Assembly: GCF_947179165.1 (NCBI RefSeq)
Contig: NC_077242.1
Location: 3,410,001-3,474,000 of the forward strand
Length of the DNA: 64,000 bases
Direction: 5' to 3'
DNA from: Solanum dulcamara
Taxonomy: Eukaryota > Streptophyta > Magnoliopsida > Solanales > Solanaceae
The position numbers and the translations under genes are program-made. Below are positions 23,901 to 36,300 of the stretch, in pieces (position 1 is the first letter of the stretch; each line of letters opens with the position of its first letter). The notes under the pieces are model-generated. The model saw nothing but the letters and a program-made list of their open reading frames with translations, was not told where the DNA came from and made no database searches.

Positions 23901-26900
23901 TGGTTACCTCCTTAAGGGATGGCATGAACCTCGTCAGCTATGAATTTGTGGCTTGTCAAGAGTTGAAAAAAGGAGTCCTTATTCTCAGTGAAGTAATAAT
24001 CATATAACTCATTGCAATTCTATTTATGATACCATAATTACTAGTTTTTTTGTTTTAAGAAGTGTTCTATGTTTTCCAGTATTGTGAAGAGATAAGTTGA
24101 AAAGATTTTCTTGGCATAATCGTAAAATAGAAAAAACTAGAGTTATTCATATCAATTTTGTAGCAACTTTTAAGAAATTGTAGTGTTATGTTGTCCAAAA
24201 CCTTGAAATTGTCTCGGCTCTCTTTATGTCCATAATTTTAAAATATAAATTTTCCAATCTTCCATCTCGTGCATTTGTTGTTATTGGTTGTGCTTATAGG
24301 TTGGTCCAAATTAGGTGATTCAAATTTCTAAGTAACCAAAACATCATTACCTACAACTTTCTTCAAAGGATAAGTTCATTCAAGCATCTGTTTTAACCCA
24401 AAAACATTGTTATTATTATATAACTAATCATTTGCACATACTCATACATCTTTTAAGTTAGGAAAATGTTAGCCATTTCTTGCCATATATACCTTCATTC
24501 TTATTGTCAAAAAACTTTTTGGTAAATATAAAGATTTAAGTAGATTCATGGTATATGCTTTTTGCGGACGATATAGTCCTGATCGATGAGATTCGTAGAG
24601 GAGTTAACGCTAAGCTGGAGGATTGGAGACATACCTTGGAGTCTAAAGGGTTTAAGCTGAGTAGGACCAAGACAGAGTATTTAGAGTGCAAGTTCAGTGA
24701 GACACCTCAGGAGGTTGGCATGGAAGTTAGGCTTGGTGACCAGGCCATCCAAAAGAAAAGTAGTTTCAAGTACCTTGGGTCTATCATGCAAGGCAGTGGG
24801 GAGATTGACGATGGTGTCACACATCGTATTGGGGCAAGGTGGATGAAATGGAGGCTCGCTTCCGGTGTGCTATGTGACAAGAAGGTGCCACCACAACTTA
24901 AGAGCAAGTTCTACAAAGTGGTGGTTAGACTGACTATGTTATATGGGGCGGAGTGTTGGTCAGTTGAGAATGTTGAGATGGATGTGTGGGCATACCAGGA
25001 GCGACAGGATTACAGGATTAGAAATGAGGCTATTCGGGACAAGGTAGGAGTGGCCTCGGTGGAAGATAAGATGCGGGAAATGCGACTGAGATGGTTTGAG
25101 CATGTGTAGAGGAGAGACACAGATGCCCCAGTGCGGAGGTGTGAGAGGTTGGCCATGAATGATTTCAGAAGAGGTAGGGGTAGGCCGAAGAAATATTGGG
25201 GAGAGGTGATTAGACAGGACATGACGCAATTACAGCTTACCGAGGACATGACCTTAGATAGGAGGGTGTGGAAGACTCATATTAGGGTAGAAGGCTAGTA
25301 CATAGTCTCGTTATTCTGCCGTATTAGTAGACGCATTAACGCACTATAATTTCTTGTGCTCTGACTTCTGTTATTATCTTTCTATTACTTTTTATACTTT
25401 GATTACTTTATTTTATCTGTGTCGTTTTCGTTATTTGCGTTATTCGTTATGTGCTTTCCCATAACGCTTTGAACTTCTTAGCCTTATCTGACCTCTTTTT
25501 ATGCTTCTTTTGAGCCGATGGTCTCTCGGAAATAGCCGTCCTACCTTGGTAGGAGTAAGGTCTGCGTACACTTTACCCTCCCCAAACCCCACGTTGTGGG
25601 ATTTCACTGGGTTGTTGTTGTTGTATAAAGATTTAAGTAGATTAATTCAAAATTCTAAAATATCAAATTAAGTTCTACGATCATTTAACTAAAAACTTTA
25701 AAATTGAAAAAAACTGTTTACTTTTCTAATGTCATTTGATTATATAAGGAAATAATGAAAATTTTATAATATTAATTGTAACTTTGTATGTGTGTTGCAA
25801 TTTTTCTCGGGATTATAAGAAGGGTTTTGCTGAAAAATTATAATTAATTGTGACTTCAGATTTTAAAATAAAAACTTGATAATATGGAAGAAGATCTAAT
25901 GCATTCATATGTCTATATACAAAGAAAATTATAAATATTTATAGTAAAATGACTTGAAAATGATTTTTAATTTTTTGTAATATATGATTATTCTAATTAT
26001 CATAATAAAAGGTTTTATTTTTTAAAATTTTAATTTGGGTTGTTCAAAAAGCTAACAAATTAGGTTAAGTTTTTATCTCTCATTAATTAGTACATATACC
26101 TACCCTGTTGGATCTGATTTTTCCTTATTCACATACATCCATTCTCTTTTTCTTTTTTCTTTTTTGTTTATGATAGTTCTATATACCATTTTAAACTCTA
26201 TTTTTTGAATAAACTGTTTTTATTTATCCATGAAAAGAAATAGTTGAATGAGTTAAAATACTTAAATGGATAACTTTAGAGCTTTGCATTTAAAAAGGTT
26301 AAAAGATTGAATTTCAAAAAAAAAGATACATGAAATGTTATCATTAAAAGTATTATTATGATACTTTATTAAGTTTTGATTTTAGGTCTCTTATTGTATT
26401 GAGCCTCCATATTTGTAGTTTGCTGGTGCTGCACAGTCCTTAGGTGCTGGAGCAATTCTGGTGAATCCATGGAATATAACAGAAGTTGCTGCGTCAATTG
26501 GGCAGGCTTTAAATATGTCAGCTGAAGAAAGAGAAAAACGCCACAGGCATAACTTTCTGCATGTGACTACCCATACTGCTCAAGAATGGGCTGAAACTTT
26601 TGTGAGGTAAGTAGACATTAAGAGCGTAAAGCTAACATGGAATTTCACTTAATCACAGCCACTTATGAGAGAACCTCTTGAATTATTCTTCAGCCTCCTG
26701 TAAAAACACTTTCTGGCGGCGAAAGAGTAATAATAGTATAATACCATACAATGCGACCCCAACTGTTTTACTTTGGACATAAACACGATGCTATGCAATA
26801 AGACTTCTTGAAGAAGGTAGATAGTAGATAAGTCACTTCTTACTCATGTACAAGTTCATGGGACGATTCTTTTATCAGCTGTGCTAATCTCTCATCAGCA

Positions 26901-29416
26901 CAGATGCTATAGGCACAGTTTAACAATTGTCCTGTTAACTGAGATTATACTTGAAGCTTTTAATGGGGCTTCTTTTCGATAAACTTTGTATCTTAATTAG
27001 TAACTAATCGTCTTCTTTGCAGTGAACTAAATGATACTGTTATTGAAGCTCAGCAGAGGATAAGAAAAGTTCCTCCCCGGCTTAACATCAGTGATGCAAT
27101 TGAGCGCTATTCATTTTCCAATAATCGTCTACTAATATTGGTATCACTCGCTCCTCTTTCAAAAGAAATTTGCCTGAATTTTTTATTTATCCAGAAGCTA
27201 CAGTTGACTACTGTACTTTCCTTAATGACTGACATTGATGATAATTTTTTGAGCGTTGAAGAGTTCATATATAGCAGAAAGTCTATCTATATGGCTTTAG
27301 ATGATGAATCATGTTAGTGGCAAAATCGTATGCAAATTTGAATAGCATTCCAACTATGTGTTTGAATTTGACATATGCACCTGAGTCCAAGTCGGTGCTA
27401 CTTTTTGTTTGCATATTTGAGTGAGGGATCTAAGACGCTACCATGATTAGGGGCCTCGATGATTCTGGGAAGGTGTTTTGGAGGAAACATGTCCAGTTAG
27501 TGGTAGACATTTGTGTGAAGGAGTTATACGTATGGTGAAGGATGAATGCAGCCTCCCCTGTCTTTCTGAGGGAACTTGAGCTTTCTCTGTGGAATCCTAA
27601 TTTTGTTGGATAGTTATATATTTCGAATTCAATTTTCTGTTCTTTGATCCGTATATGCAGCAACTAGCTAAGTTAATGACAATTTCTTGACTTCATTATG
27701 GTGGTCCTCAAAAACAGGGTTTCAATTCTACACTGACAGAATCGGTGGATAACCCTGGAAGAAGGGGTGGAGATCAAATCAAAGAAATGGAACTGAAACT
27801 GCATCCTGAATTGAAAGAATCATTGCTCGCGATTTGTAACGACCCAAAGACAACAGTCGTCGTCCTCAGTGGGAGTGATAGAAGTGTCTTAGATGATGTA
27901 CTGCCTTACAACTAGCAATATTTCAATTCCTTCATCTGTAGGGACGTTTCCCCGTGTAAAATTTGTACTTTTGCAGAACTTCAGTGAGTACAACATGTGG
28001 TTAGCAGCAGAAAATGGAATGTTTTTGCGATCTACAAACGGTGTATGGATGACGACCATGCCAGAACATCTAAACATGGACTGGGTTGATAGTGTAAAGG
28101 TATGATCATGTGTAGCTAGGTTCTGGCAGTGCATCTTTCAGCTCTAACTTCTCTGGTTCTCTTGACAATATTCAGCACGTCTTCGAGTACTTCACTGAAA
28201 GGACACCGAGATCTCACTTTGAACAACGTGAAACTTCACTTGTTTGGAATTACAAGTATGCAGGTGATCTTACTTTCATCATCCATTTCCTTTCAAGATA
28301 ATTCAGTCATGCATTTCCTGTTTGTAGCTATTCAAAGTTTAGTCTTGCCTTGGGTGTTGTGTCAATTCTCTTTTCCTTTTTTCCTTTTTTCCTTTTTTTT
28401 TTATAACATTTCTTCTTTTGGGGGGTTCTTCCATGCCCTTTTAGATGTTGAATTTGGAAGATTGCAAGCTAGAGACATGCTTCAGCATCTCTGGACAGGT
28501 CCAATATCAAATGCATCTGTTGATGTTGTACAAGGACTCCGCTCTGTTGAGGTTCGAGCAGTTGGTGTTACAAAGGTGACAATTGTTTCTTATGTGACAA
28601 TTATTTTTCCCAATCTTCGGACACTCATGTATATAAAAACATGCAGGGAGCAGCAATAGATCGTATACTGGGGGAGATAGTACACAGTAAAGCCATTGCA
28701 ACACCAATTGATTACGTTTTATGCATAGGGCATTTTCTGGGGAAGGTAAATTCTTTGAAGCCTTCAAAATGTCCTCACTTCAAGTTAATATTGCTTTGCT
28801 GTGAGCTTTAAGCTTTAGAATTCAAATTTCAACATACCCACTGTCCGTTTAACTAGTTCCAGATTTTGATGAAGTAGTCCCACTAATCTTTCAAAAAAAT
28901 TGAGAAATCAAAGTAGGGTAGGTTGATCATTTGCAACTACATTCTTGTTTTCATGTGTGCATCTTGAATTTTGATGTTGTTGTAAGCGCTGCCCATTGTA
29001 TTGCTACACTTACGTCTGTTGCCTTTGTAATATAGGATGAGGATGTATATACATTTTTTGAGCCAGAGCTTCCTTTTGACTGCATTGGTATTCCAAGAAG
29101 TAAGGTCAGTGATGCACCAAAGGTGCCCGGGGAAAGGCGATCAGTTCCAAAACTCCCTTCTAGTCGAACTAGTTCAAAGTCATCTCAGAATAGGAACAGG
29201 CCAGTTTCAAACTCAGAGAAGAAAACATCCAATGGACGACGGCCCTCACCTGAAAATGTGTCATGGAATGTGCTGGATCTGAAGAAGGAGAATTACTTCT
29301 CTTGTGCAGTTGGCAGGACTCGTACAAATGCACGGTATCTGCTCAGTACGCCCGACGACGTCGTTGCTTTTCTAAGGGAACTATCTGGAGCATCTATTTC
29401 AAGTGGGCCATCATGA
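17950..29416 (+). CDS. TPS1: Trehalose-6-phosphate synthase, class I (17 coding exons)
   Basis: Transfers glucose from UDP-glucose to glucose-6-phosphate to make trehalose-6-phosphate, the plant sucrose signal. Coding exons: 17950-18328, 18471-18568, 18739-19127, 20228-20342, 20531-20632, 21778-21928, 22666-22754, 22841-22889, 23892-23992, 26419-26606, 27023-27140, 27718-27897, 27977-28099, 28176-28263, 28445-28575, 28647-28745, 29036-29416. They total 2781 bases, 926 residues, in one frame. The start MPGNKYN and the following [12 protein letters not shown] segment match the N-terminal regulatory extension found only in class I enzymes. The GT20 synthase domain begins near residue 92 (VANRLPVS). 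The phosphatase-like domain from about residue 590 reads GFNSTL where active phosphatases have DxDxT, so it should be inactive. The serine-rich tail is shorter than I recall in Arabidopsis. All introns are GT-AG; intron 2 has the weak donor GTCTAA. Intron 9 (23993-26418) is enlarged by a LINE. Confidence 0.97.
24547..25623 (+). mobile_element. 5'-truncated RTE-type LINE in TPS1 intron 9
   Basis: A perfect 20-base target duplication (TATAAAGATTTAAGTAGATT) flanks the insertion at 24527-24546 and 25624-25643. The body starts just before the FADD catalytic box of the reverse transcriptase ([12 protein letters not shown]) and continues to the end of the frame at 25299. The 3' end is a TTG repeat, typical of RTE tails. 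A TAG stop interrupts the frame at 25107-25109. A segment near 24990-25010 is shorter than I expect for the family. The element is in sense orientation within the intron and dead by truncation. Confidence 0.92.
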
Positions 29417-29512
29417 AAGAAAAAAAAAAGGATAGATGATGCTGGTTGCATCAAGTGATGAATGATCAGTACCAAGTTTTCGATTGAGGGAGATTTGTAT
29501 GGGATGATATTG

Positions 29513-29518
29513 AATAAA
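29513..29518 (+). terminator. Probable TPS1 polyadenylation signal
   Basis: AATAAA lies 97 bases after the TPS1 stop codon, inside T- and G-rich sequence. It is the first canonical signal after the gene. Confidence 0.6.
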
Positions 29519-29539
29519 CGTTTATACCTTCTTTGCTTT

Positions 29540-30324
29540 GGATATAGATGTTTGAATTCAAAAGTCAACAAAGTAAAGAAAATAACCTTAAAGCTTGCTA
29601 TTAATACTCCATCCATTCCAAGTTTTTTGTCATAGTTTTGAAAACGGACTAGAAAGGAACGAAAGACAAATAAATTAAAACGTGCAGAGTAATAGACTTT
29701 TTGAAACACACCTACCGAGCAACTCAAATCACAAGCCCTTGTCACAACAATTATATTTGGAGTCACACATTAACTTCAAAAGTGTCTTTTGGTGGACTAT
29801 TTTATCAGATTTCCCATAGGGATGGATTTCGTTCAGGATTACACTAGCTTTGTTGTTGTATTGTAAGTTCACAAAACTAAATAAAAACAATCCAAACTAA
29901 ACATACCCTTGCATTGTTTACTGCTGGAGCTCAACAAAAATGCTTCTATACATGTATTCTGCCTATAGAATACTGGCAAAATACAAAGCTACTTCCCAAT
30001 CAAAACAACACAACACAAATGGAGTAAGAAACAATTCATAATTCCAAATATATTAAGATCCAACAAATCGACCCTTAGCATACCGTGCTGACAAAAGATG
30101 CATTGGGAACTCCTACACAAACCTCCTCATAGCACATTAAACATTATTAACTCATAGATAAACTGACAACAACAACCTAGTGTAGGAATTCTAAACACTG
30201 GTACGAACCTAAATATTTTTAAAATTATGGCTACTAATGATGAATAAGGACTAGACTAGAATATAAAGTCAAGTAGCATATTGATCCAAACCAGAAGTCT
30301 GCTCTCCAAATCCTGAGGCTCTTC
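29540..30324. other. Gap between convergent TPS1 and RHM1
   Basis: The two genes end toward each other with about 900 bases between stop codons. The gap should hold both 3' untranslated regions. A TACTCCATCCATTCCAAG motif near 29606 resembles one end of a Stowaway-type MITE, but its partner end is not clear. No canonical AATAAA is obvious for RHM1 on the minus strand. Confidence 0.5.
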
Positions 30325-32430
30325 TTATGCATCAGTTTTTCTATTTGGTTCAAACACATTTTTGATCAGTGATTCTTTAATAGACAGCAACTCAGGGAAC
30401 TCCTTTTTCAACTTGGATGCGTCCATTTCATTGTTGCTGCGAGGTGCAACAATTACCTTAGCCTGCTCTTCCAATGTGAAGTTGGACCATTTAAATTCTG
30501 GGTTTATGTATTTCTTGTACATCTCCAAGATCTCGTTATGGCTCACAACACCAGGGTTTGTGAAATTCCATATGCCTGTGAGATTACGCTTTGCCATCTC
30601 GATTGAAATTGGAAGAAGCTCATCCAAAATTGTCATGCTGTTGGGAATGTTAACCACTTTATTGTAGCGGCTAATCTTGGTAATGAAGTTACGGGGGTTG
30701 TTGAGGTCTGAAGATATTGGCATCCGGACTCTGAGGGTGCAGACATTGGGGTACTCTTTCAACAACTCTTCAACCTGGTGGAAGAAACAAACAAAAAATA
30801 TTAATATTTGTAAAAGATTGGCCACATGCAACACAGAATCTTAAGGAGTACTTACCATGGCCTTGGTCTTTGAATAGAAAGAACCGGTGAAATTGGGTGT
30901 ATCCTCCTCTTTGAATCCAATGCCAGAACCTTCTGGGTGTGCAGCATTGTATTCAAATATGCAACCGGTTGCAAAATTCATCATCAGTAAACCATTCTCT
31001 TTACAAACATCTGCCAAGTTGAGAGTTCCAGCAACATTTGTGCGAATTGTTTCAGTCTTATGACTCTCACACCAATCAACATTGGGCCTACCAGTGACAC
31101 CAGCAGCGTTGAATACATGTGTGGGCTTCACAGTATGAATGTCTGTCAAAAGTTGTGAGCGATCCTCCAGACGTCCCCTTCCATACTCGTAAGGAATTCC
31201 CTGTTTCTCACATAGTTTGCCTAGCAGACCACCAATCCACCCAGTCCTACCATAAATCAAAAACTTGTAAGGTGATTTACTTGGGGAGTTGCTGATCTTG
31301 GAAGCTGGAACTACCATTCCGGTATGATTGGCGTTTGCTAAGCACTCAGATGATCCAGTATCATCCTTTTCTGCTCCATCCAAATTTCTCTCTACCCCAC
31401 CAGGCATCATCAGCATTCTAGGATGGGGAAGCAATGCCCCGGAGACATCTCCCCACCAATCAGGATTATTGATATACCAATCCATGGTTTTTTTGAGACC
31501 CTCTGCCCACGTGGTCCTCTCAGCCCAACCCAAGTTCTTCAACTTCTGATCATCTAGAAAATACCTCTGGTCATTGAAGGGCCTATTCTCCACGTACTGA
31601 ATGCTTGCATCTGGATCCTTGTTAAAAAGATTGGATATATCTTTGGCAACATCAATCACTCGCCTCTCTTTCTTAGTCCCTATGTTATAAACATGACCAA
31701 CATCTCCTCGGTGAAGAATGACTTCAAAAGCCTCAGCAACATCCTCACAATAGAGATAACTTCTAACATTTGAACCATCTCCGTGAATAGGAAGAGGCTT
31801 CCCATTCATAGCTAAAAGTATGAACTTTGGGATTAGCTTCTCAGGAAATTGATTGGGACCATACACATTGTTCCCTCTAGTGGTGATAACAGGCAATCCA
31901 TATGATCTTCCATATGCCATAACAAGCATTTCAGCCCCAGCTTTCGTGGCTGAATATGGGTTTGTGGGAAGGAGTTGTGAGGCTTCATGGTTTCCTACAA
32001 CGGCATCTTCATCAGTCTCTCCGTAAACCTCATCAGTGCTGACATGGATAAACCTTCTGATCTGACCAGTAACTTTGCATGCCTCTAGTAGCACGTGTGT
32101 GCCATAAATGTTGTTCTTGGTGAACTCAAAGCTATTACCAAAGGAGTTGTCAACATGGGTCTGAGCTGCAAAGTGCATTATAGTGTCAATGTTCTCGGTG
32201 ATGAGAAGGTAGTTAACAAGATCAGCACTGCCAATGTCTCCCTTAACAAACTTAAAATTAGGGGAAGATCGAGAAGGGGAAAGATTTTTCAGGTTTGAGC
32301 AATAATCAAGCTTATCAAGGACAACAATCTTGTACTCAGGGTAACTCCGAACAAGGCGGTTGGCAACATGAGATGCAATAAACCCCGCAGCTCCAGTAAT
32401 AAGTATATTCTTTGGGGTGTAGGTAGACAT
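30325..32430 (-). CDS. RHM1: Bifunctional UDP-rhamnose synthase (RHM family)
   Basis: Converts UDP-glucose to UDP-L-rhamnose, the donor for pectin rhamnogalacturonan and flavonol glycosides, probably in the cytosol. Coding exons on the minus strand are 32430-30856 (525 residues) and 30774-30325 (149 residues plus stop), 674 in all, close to the family length. The intron is GT-AG. The N-terminal dehydratase half has GAAGFIA (residues 13-19) for NAD binding and YSATK (about 165) as the catalytic Tyr-Lys pair. The C-terminal epimerase/reductase half has GRTGWIGG (about 393) and YSKTK (519-523), which lies directly before the intron. The start MSTYTPKN is the first ATG in the reading frame and matches family starts. 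Which RHM paralogue it is cannot be settled here. Confidence 0.97.
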
Positions 32431-32479
32431 TTTGATGTCGAATTTCAAATATATTCAGAGTTTAATAGCAACTCAAACC

Positions 32480-33219
32480 CTGCAAAACAAAACAAGAATT
32501 AACTTCATCTAATCAACAACTGTCAAACCTAAAGCTTAAGAAAAGCATGAAAGAAAAAAAAACTGTGTTGCTCGGACACTTAAAAATGTAGACAGGTGGT
32601 GTTGGATTTCTCAAAAGTGTGTTTTTGGAGAATCAGACACAAGGTGCGCCAACATTTCTGGAGAGTGTGAGCAACATAAATAAAAATGACTTCTTTATTT
32701 AAAATAAATAACCAGGTAATCTGAGCACCAAAGATCAATTAAACCACTTCATGAATGTTGAATAAGCAAACATACACCAACAAAAACATTAACCAAAAAC
32801 AAACTCCAGGAACATCAATAAATAATTTCCCTAGATCAGGGATGAAATAAACTATAGATATATAATACAAACCAGCAAAAATATCAACCAAACCAATTAT
32901 GTAACAAATCACCAATTAATCAAGTAGACCATACGATTTCTCAATATGCATTCCAAAAAAACCCAAAAATTGATTTTTTAAAAAACATATCAGCACAGAA
33001 ATCATCAGATCCAACATGGTTCTCTTAAAAACCCAACACTGCCATTATCAATTATAGATCTGGATTATTACAATGACAATAAGATGGATCAATGCATATG
33101 AGCATTTCAAACGCAGATCTAGCTAAAACCATGAACTTTTTAAAAAAATAATAAAATACCCAAATCATGAATCGTAAACAAGAATTAATATAAACCAAAA
33201 AAGATTAAGATTCGCTTAC
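32480..33219 (-). other. RHM1 leader intron
   Basis: On the minus strand the donor is GTAAGC at 33219-33214 and the acceptor is TTTTGCAG ending at 32480, just before a 49-base leader segment that leads to the ATG at 32430. A 109-base palindromic MITE sits inside. Long leader introns can raise expression of plant housekeeping genes (general knowledge). Confidence 0.7.
32567..32675. mobile_element. Palindromic MITE in the RHM1 leader intron
   Basis: The ends GTTGCTCGGACAC and GTGTGAGCAAC are inverted repeats. The interior also folds on itself (TTCTCAAAAGTGTG against GTTTTTGGAGAATC). This matches, from memory, a small hairpin element very common in Solanaceae. It has drifted but the fold is clear. 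Confidence 0.8.
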
Positions 33220-33372
33220 AGTTTGTTTTTTTTTGTTTCAGAACCCAATAAGTATCCACCCCGAACTAAAAAAATGGAGACGATTTTTTGAGATTCTCAA
33301 TGAGTGAGAAACGGAAGAGACTTTTAGAGAGAGAGCGTGTAGTCAAGTATCTTCCTCTTTGTATATTTATAC
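33220..33372 (-). promoter_or_regulatory. RHM1 promoter TATA box and first leader exon
   Basis: The minus strand reads GTATAAATATAC at 33372-33361, a strong TATA box. A pyrimidine- and AGAG-rich leader follows, ending at the donor at 33219. Transcription should start near 33335-33340. Confidence 0.65.
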
Positions 33373-36300
33373 ACGCAATTACCCTCAACAGAAAAGAAAA
33401 AATCTCATGCAAAAATCAAATCATCTTCTCCATATTTTTTACCAGAAAAATTAAAATGGAAACAGAGTAATTATGAGTTGCAGCGGGGAGGGTGGAAATT
33501 ACTTTGTTGCCCTTGGAATGGTGGGTGAATTACACCACGCGGATTTTGTGGACATTTATTTGTGGGCTTGTAAATTGGGAACGGTGGTTGGTAAAACCGT
33601 TAAGTTGTTTTTATGTTTAATTAGGTAATTGCACTTTAATCCCTCGGTTATTGAAGTAATCTAGTTTTGATCTTTTTTTTATTTGATAAAGTATAGTTAG
33701 CTCCCATTTGAGTACAGCCGTCAGGGCTAGGCCAGTTGGGCCAGCTCGATTCAGTTCGTAATTTAATACGATTGGTTTAAGATTTGAAAATTTATTTTAT
33801 CATATTCTTTAAAATTTTCTATCATTTAAAAAAATTACAAAAATTCCTACTATTTTCTATTATCTGATACATCATTGTACGTGATGAATTGATTGGATAC
33901 ATCACTTTACATGATGTATCAGAACGTCAGATACATCACTTTACGTGATATATTAGGACGTACGTGATGTATCCAGATTCTACCTAAAAGAAGCGATTTC
34001 ATGTAATTTTTAAAAGAGTAGAAATAAAGTATAATTGAAAAAAAACACTACAGGATTTAGGTAAAATTTACTTAAGATTTTTAGAGCCCATTTAAGAATA
34101 GAGTTTTTTAGCTTAATCCGGATAAGTACACTATTCCGTAGGGCTTGAGCATTGTGGATTGGACTGACCCTTAAGTCAAATAAAAAATAATTAAAAATAA
34201 AATAAAATAGAATATTAAAACTAACAAGAAGAATCTAAACTGAAAGACTTAAACCATACATATAAATATTACAAAGTTCAAAAACATAAATACTAAAAAT
34301 ATTTTCTTGTGTAGTTGTATCCAAAATATTTACATAAAGTGAACGATTTCGGATTGAAATCATATAACCAAATATTTATTTGAAGCCAAACTTAATAAGT
34401 ATTATTAAAATTATTTTATTCATAATTTGAACTTGATTAACAAGCAGTAAACACCATGTAACATTTATTTATATTAACATTTTAAAATTAAAACTATTAA
34501 AAAATATTCTTTTGCAAAAAGTGGGTTGGTCCGGCGTGACCCGTCAAAATAATGGGCATGTCCGGCCTCCCCCGTAAAGTTTCAAAGTCTGTATGAATTT
34601 AGCCCAAATAGGCTGAGCCAATCGATATTGACAGCTCTAGGTTTGAGCATAGATTTTAAAGTTGAAATTTGAAAATTGAGTTTTTGAAGTTGAAATTATG
34701 TTTTGACATATATTTTTCTTAGAAAAAAATTAAAGTCCTCTGAGTGAAAGTAAAATTTCTTCTAAAAATGGTCAACTTAAATATAAATTCTTTGTTGACG
34801 AATTTTCAAAATATGATCCTAAATATATAATCAAACATTTATTATTATTCTCAACAAATGGAGTAAAAGTACATTAACATACTTCCTTAATTTTAATTTA
34901 TATGAAAGTGTTTGATTGAATATGAAGATTACAAGTGATTGCTAGTTAATTGTGGCATTTTTTTATTGGTTTGTACTTTATATTTACTGATAATTAATAA
35001 AGAAATCATATAATGAGTGTCATAATCACACTCTTTGCTGTGAATTTTAATATTCCATAATTATACAGACATATGATAGCTGTTTTCATTTTTGTCGCGA
35101 TGTGTATCTTTAATTAAAGTGTGAAATGAATTTAATTAAATTATTTTTTGACTGCCAAAAGAGGAGGTAGTCAACAAGCAAGGAAAATATTTATTCAAAC
35201 TTAATTTTATAAGTAGCAACTAGGAGTAATAAATACGTAAAATCTATATTTAATTTTACTGGCTCCTTAATTAAGGGTGGGGAGATATATATGTTGAATA
35301 GTAACGGTAATCCCCTGGTATAATATGATAATTCACACAAATTCATAGTGCCAACAGATAATTATATTTTTTTATATTACAAAAATTCTTTTAAAATTTA
35401 AGAATTTCGGATATATCACTTAATGTCTTGATATATCGCGTTCTAATTTCGAATATTTCACTCAATGTCCTGATATATTATCTTTGTTGATACAAGACAC
35501 ACATGTTCCAATACCGAAAGAGTGATGTATCCAAGAATAGGAGAGAGTAGCGATTTTTGTAATTTTTTCAAATGGTAGAAAATTTTAGAGAATATGGTAC
35601 AATAAGTTGTGTATTTAGATAATTTTTCATATAATATTTTTCTGTGAGACTTTTCCTTTTTTTTTTATGAATAAAGATATTTTTAAAAAATAAAATTCAA
35701 AAATACATAACTCTAAGTATTTATATTAAATGTTAAATATAAGACATAAGTTGTTCATATATTTCCATAAACATAATCATTCAAATAAGATGTTAAACAA
35801 TTTCATATACCAAGCATTTCTTTCATAATCCTCATTCCTCATAAAAATTGTTTGTATAAATATAATTAGAAAAAAAATATTCCAAATATGATGAAGAATA
35901 GATTGATTTTTCAAAAAAAAAGTCATCTGCTCGACTTATCTGAGTGTGTTTTCAAAATAGAAAAAAATATTTTTAAATAATTAATTATATGAGGAAATGC
36001 TAAAAATGTATCTTAGATGATAGAATTGCCAATATACAAAATATTGTTATTTTTTTTGTGTTCTTTGTAAACTAACATTATTATGGTGCAATATGAAGGG
36101 AAAAAAAACTATTTCTTGAACAAAACTCATGATTAATAAGGCCGTATTAGAAATTCATTATTTGTGAATCGTTTAGAAAGTCCTATTAAGGTTTATGAAA
36201 GAAATGTTTGGCTACATGAAATTAATCAACATCGTATCTTAGTGTTTATATTTATTAAAATATATGAACAGTGTGTGTATATATATATATAATAAATAAG

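Noticed and set aside
28129..28659. 176-residue + strand open frame
   Set aside because: It reads through TPS1 introns 13-15. The true exons in this stretch are short and in a frame set by the family sequence.
29293..29766. 157-residue minus-strand open frame
   Set aside because: Antisense to the last TPS1 exon and its 3' untranslated region; no recognisable protein.
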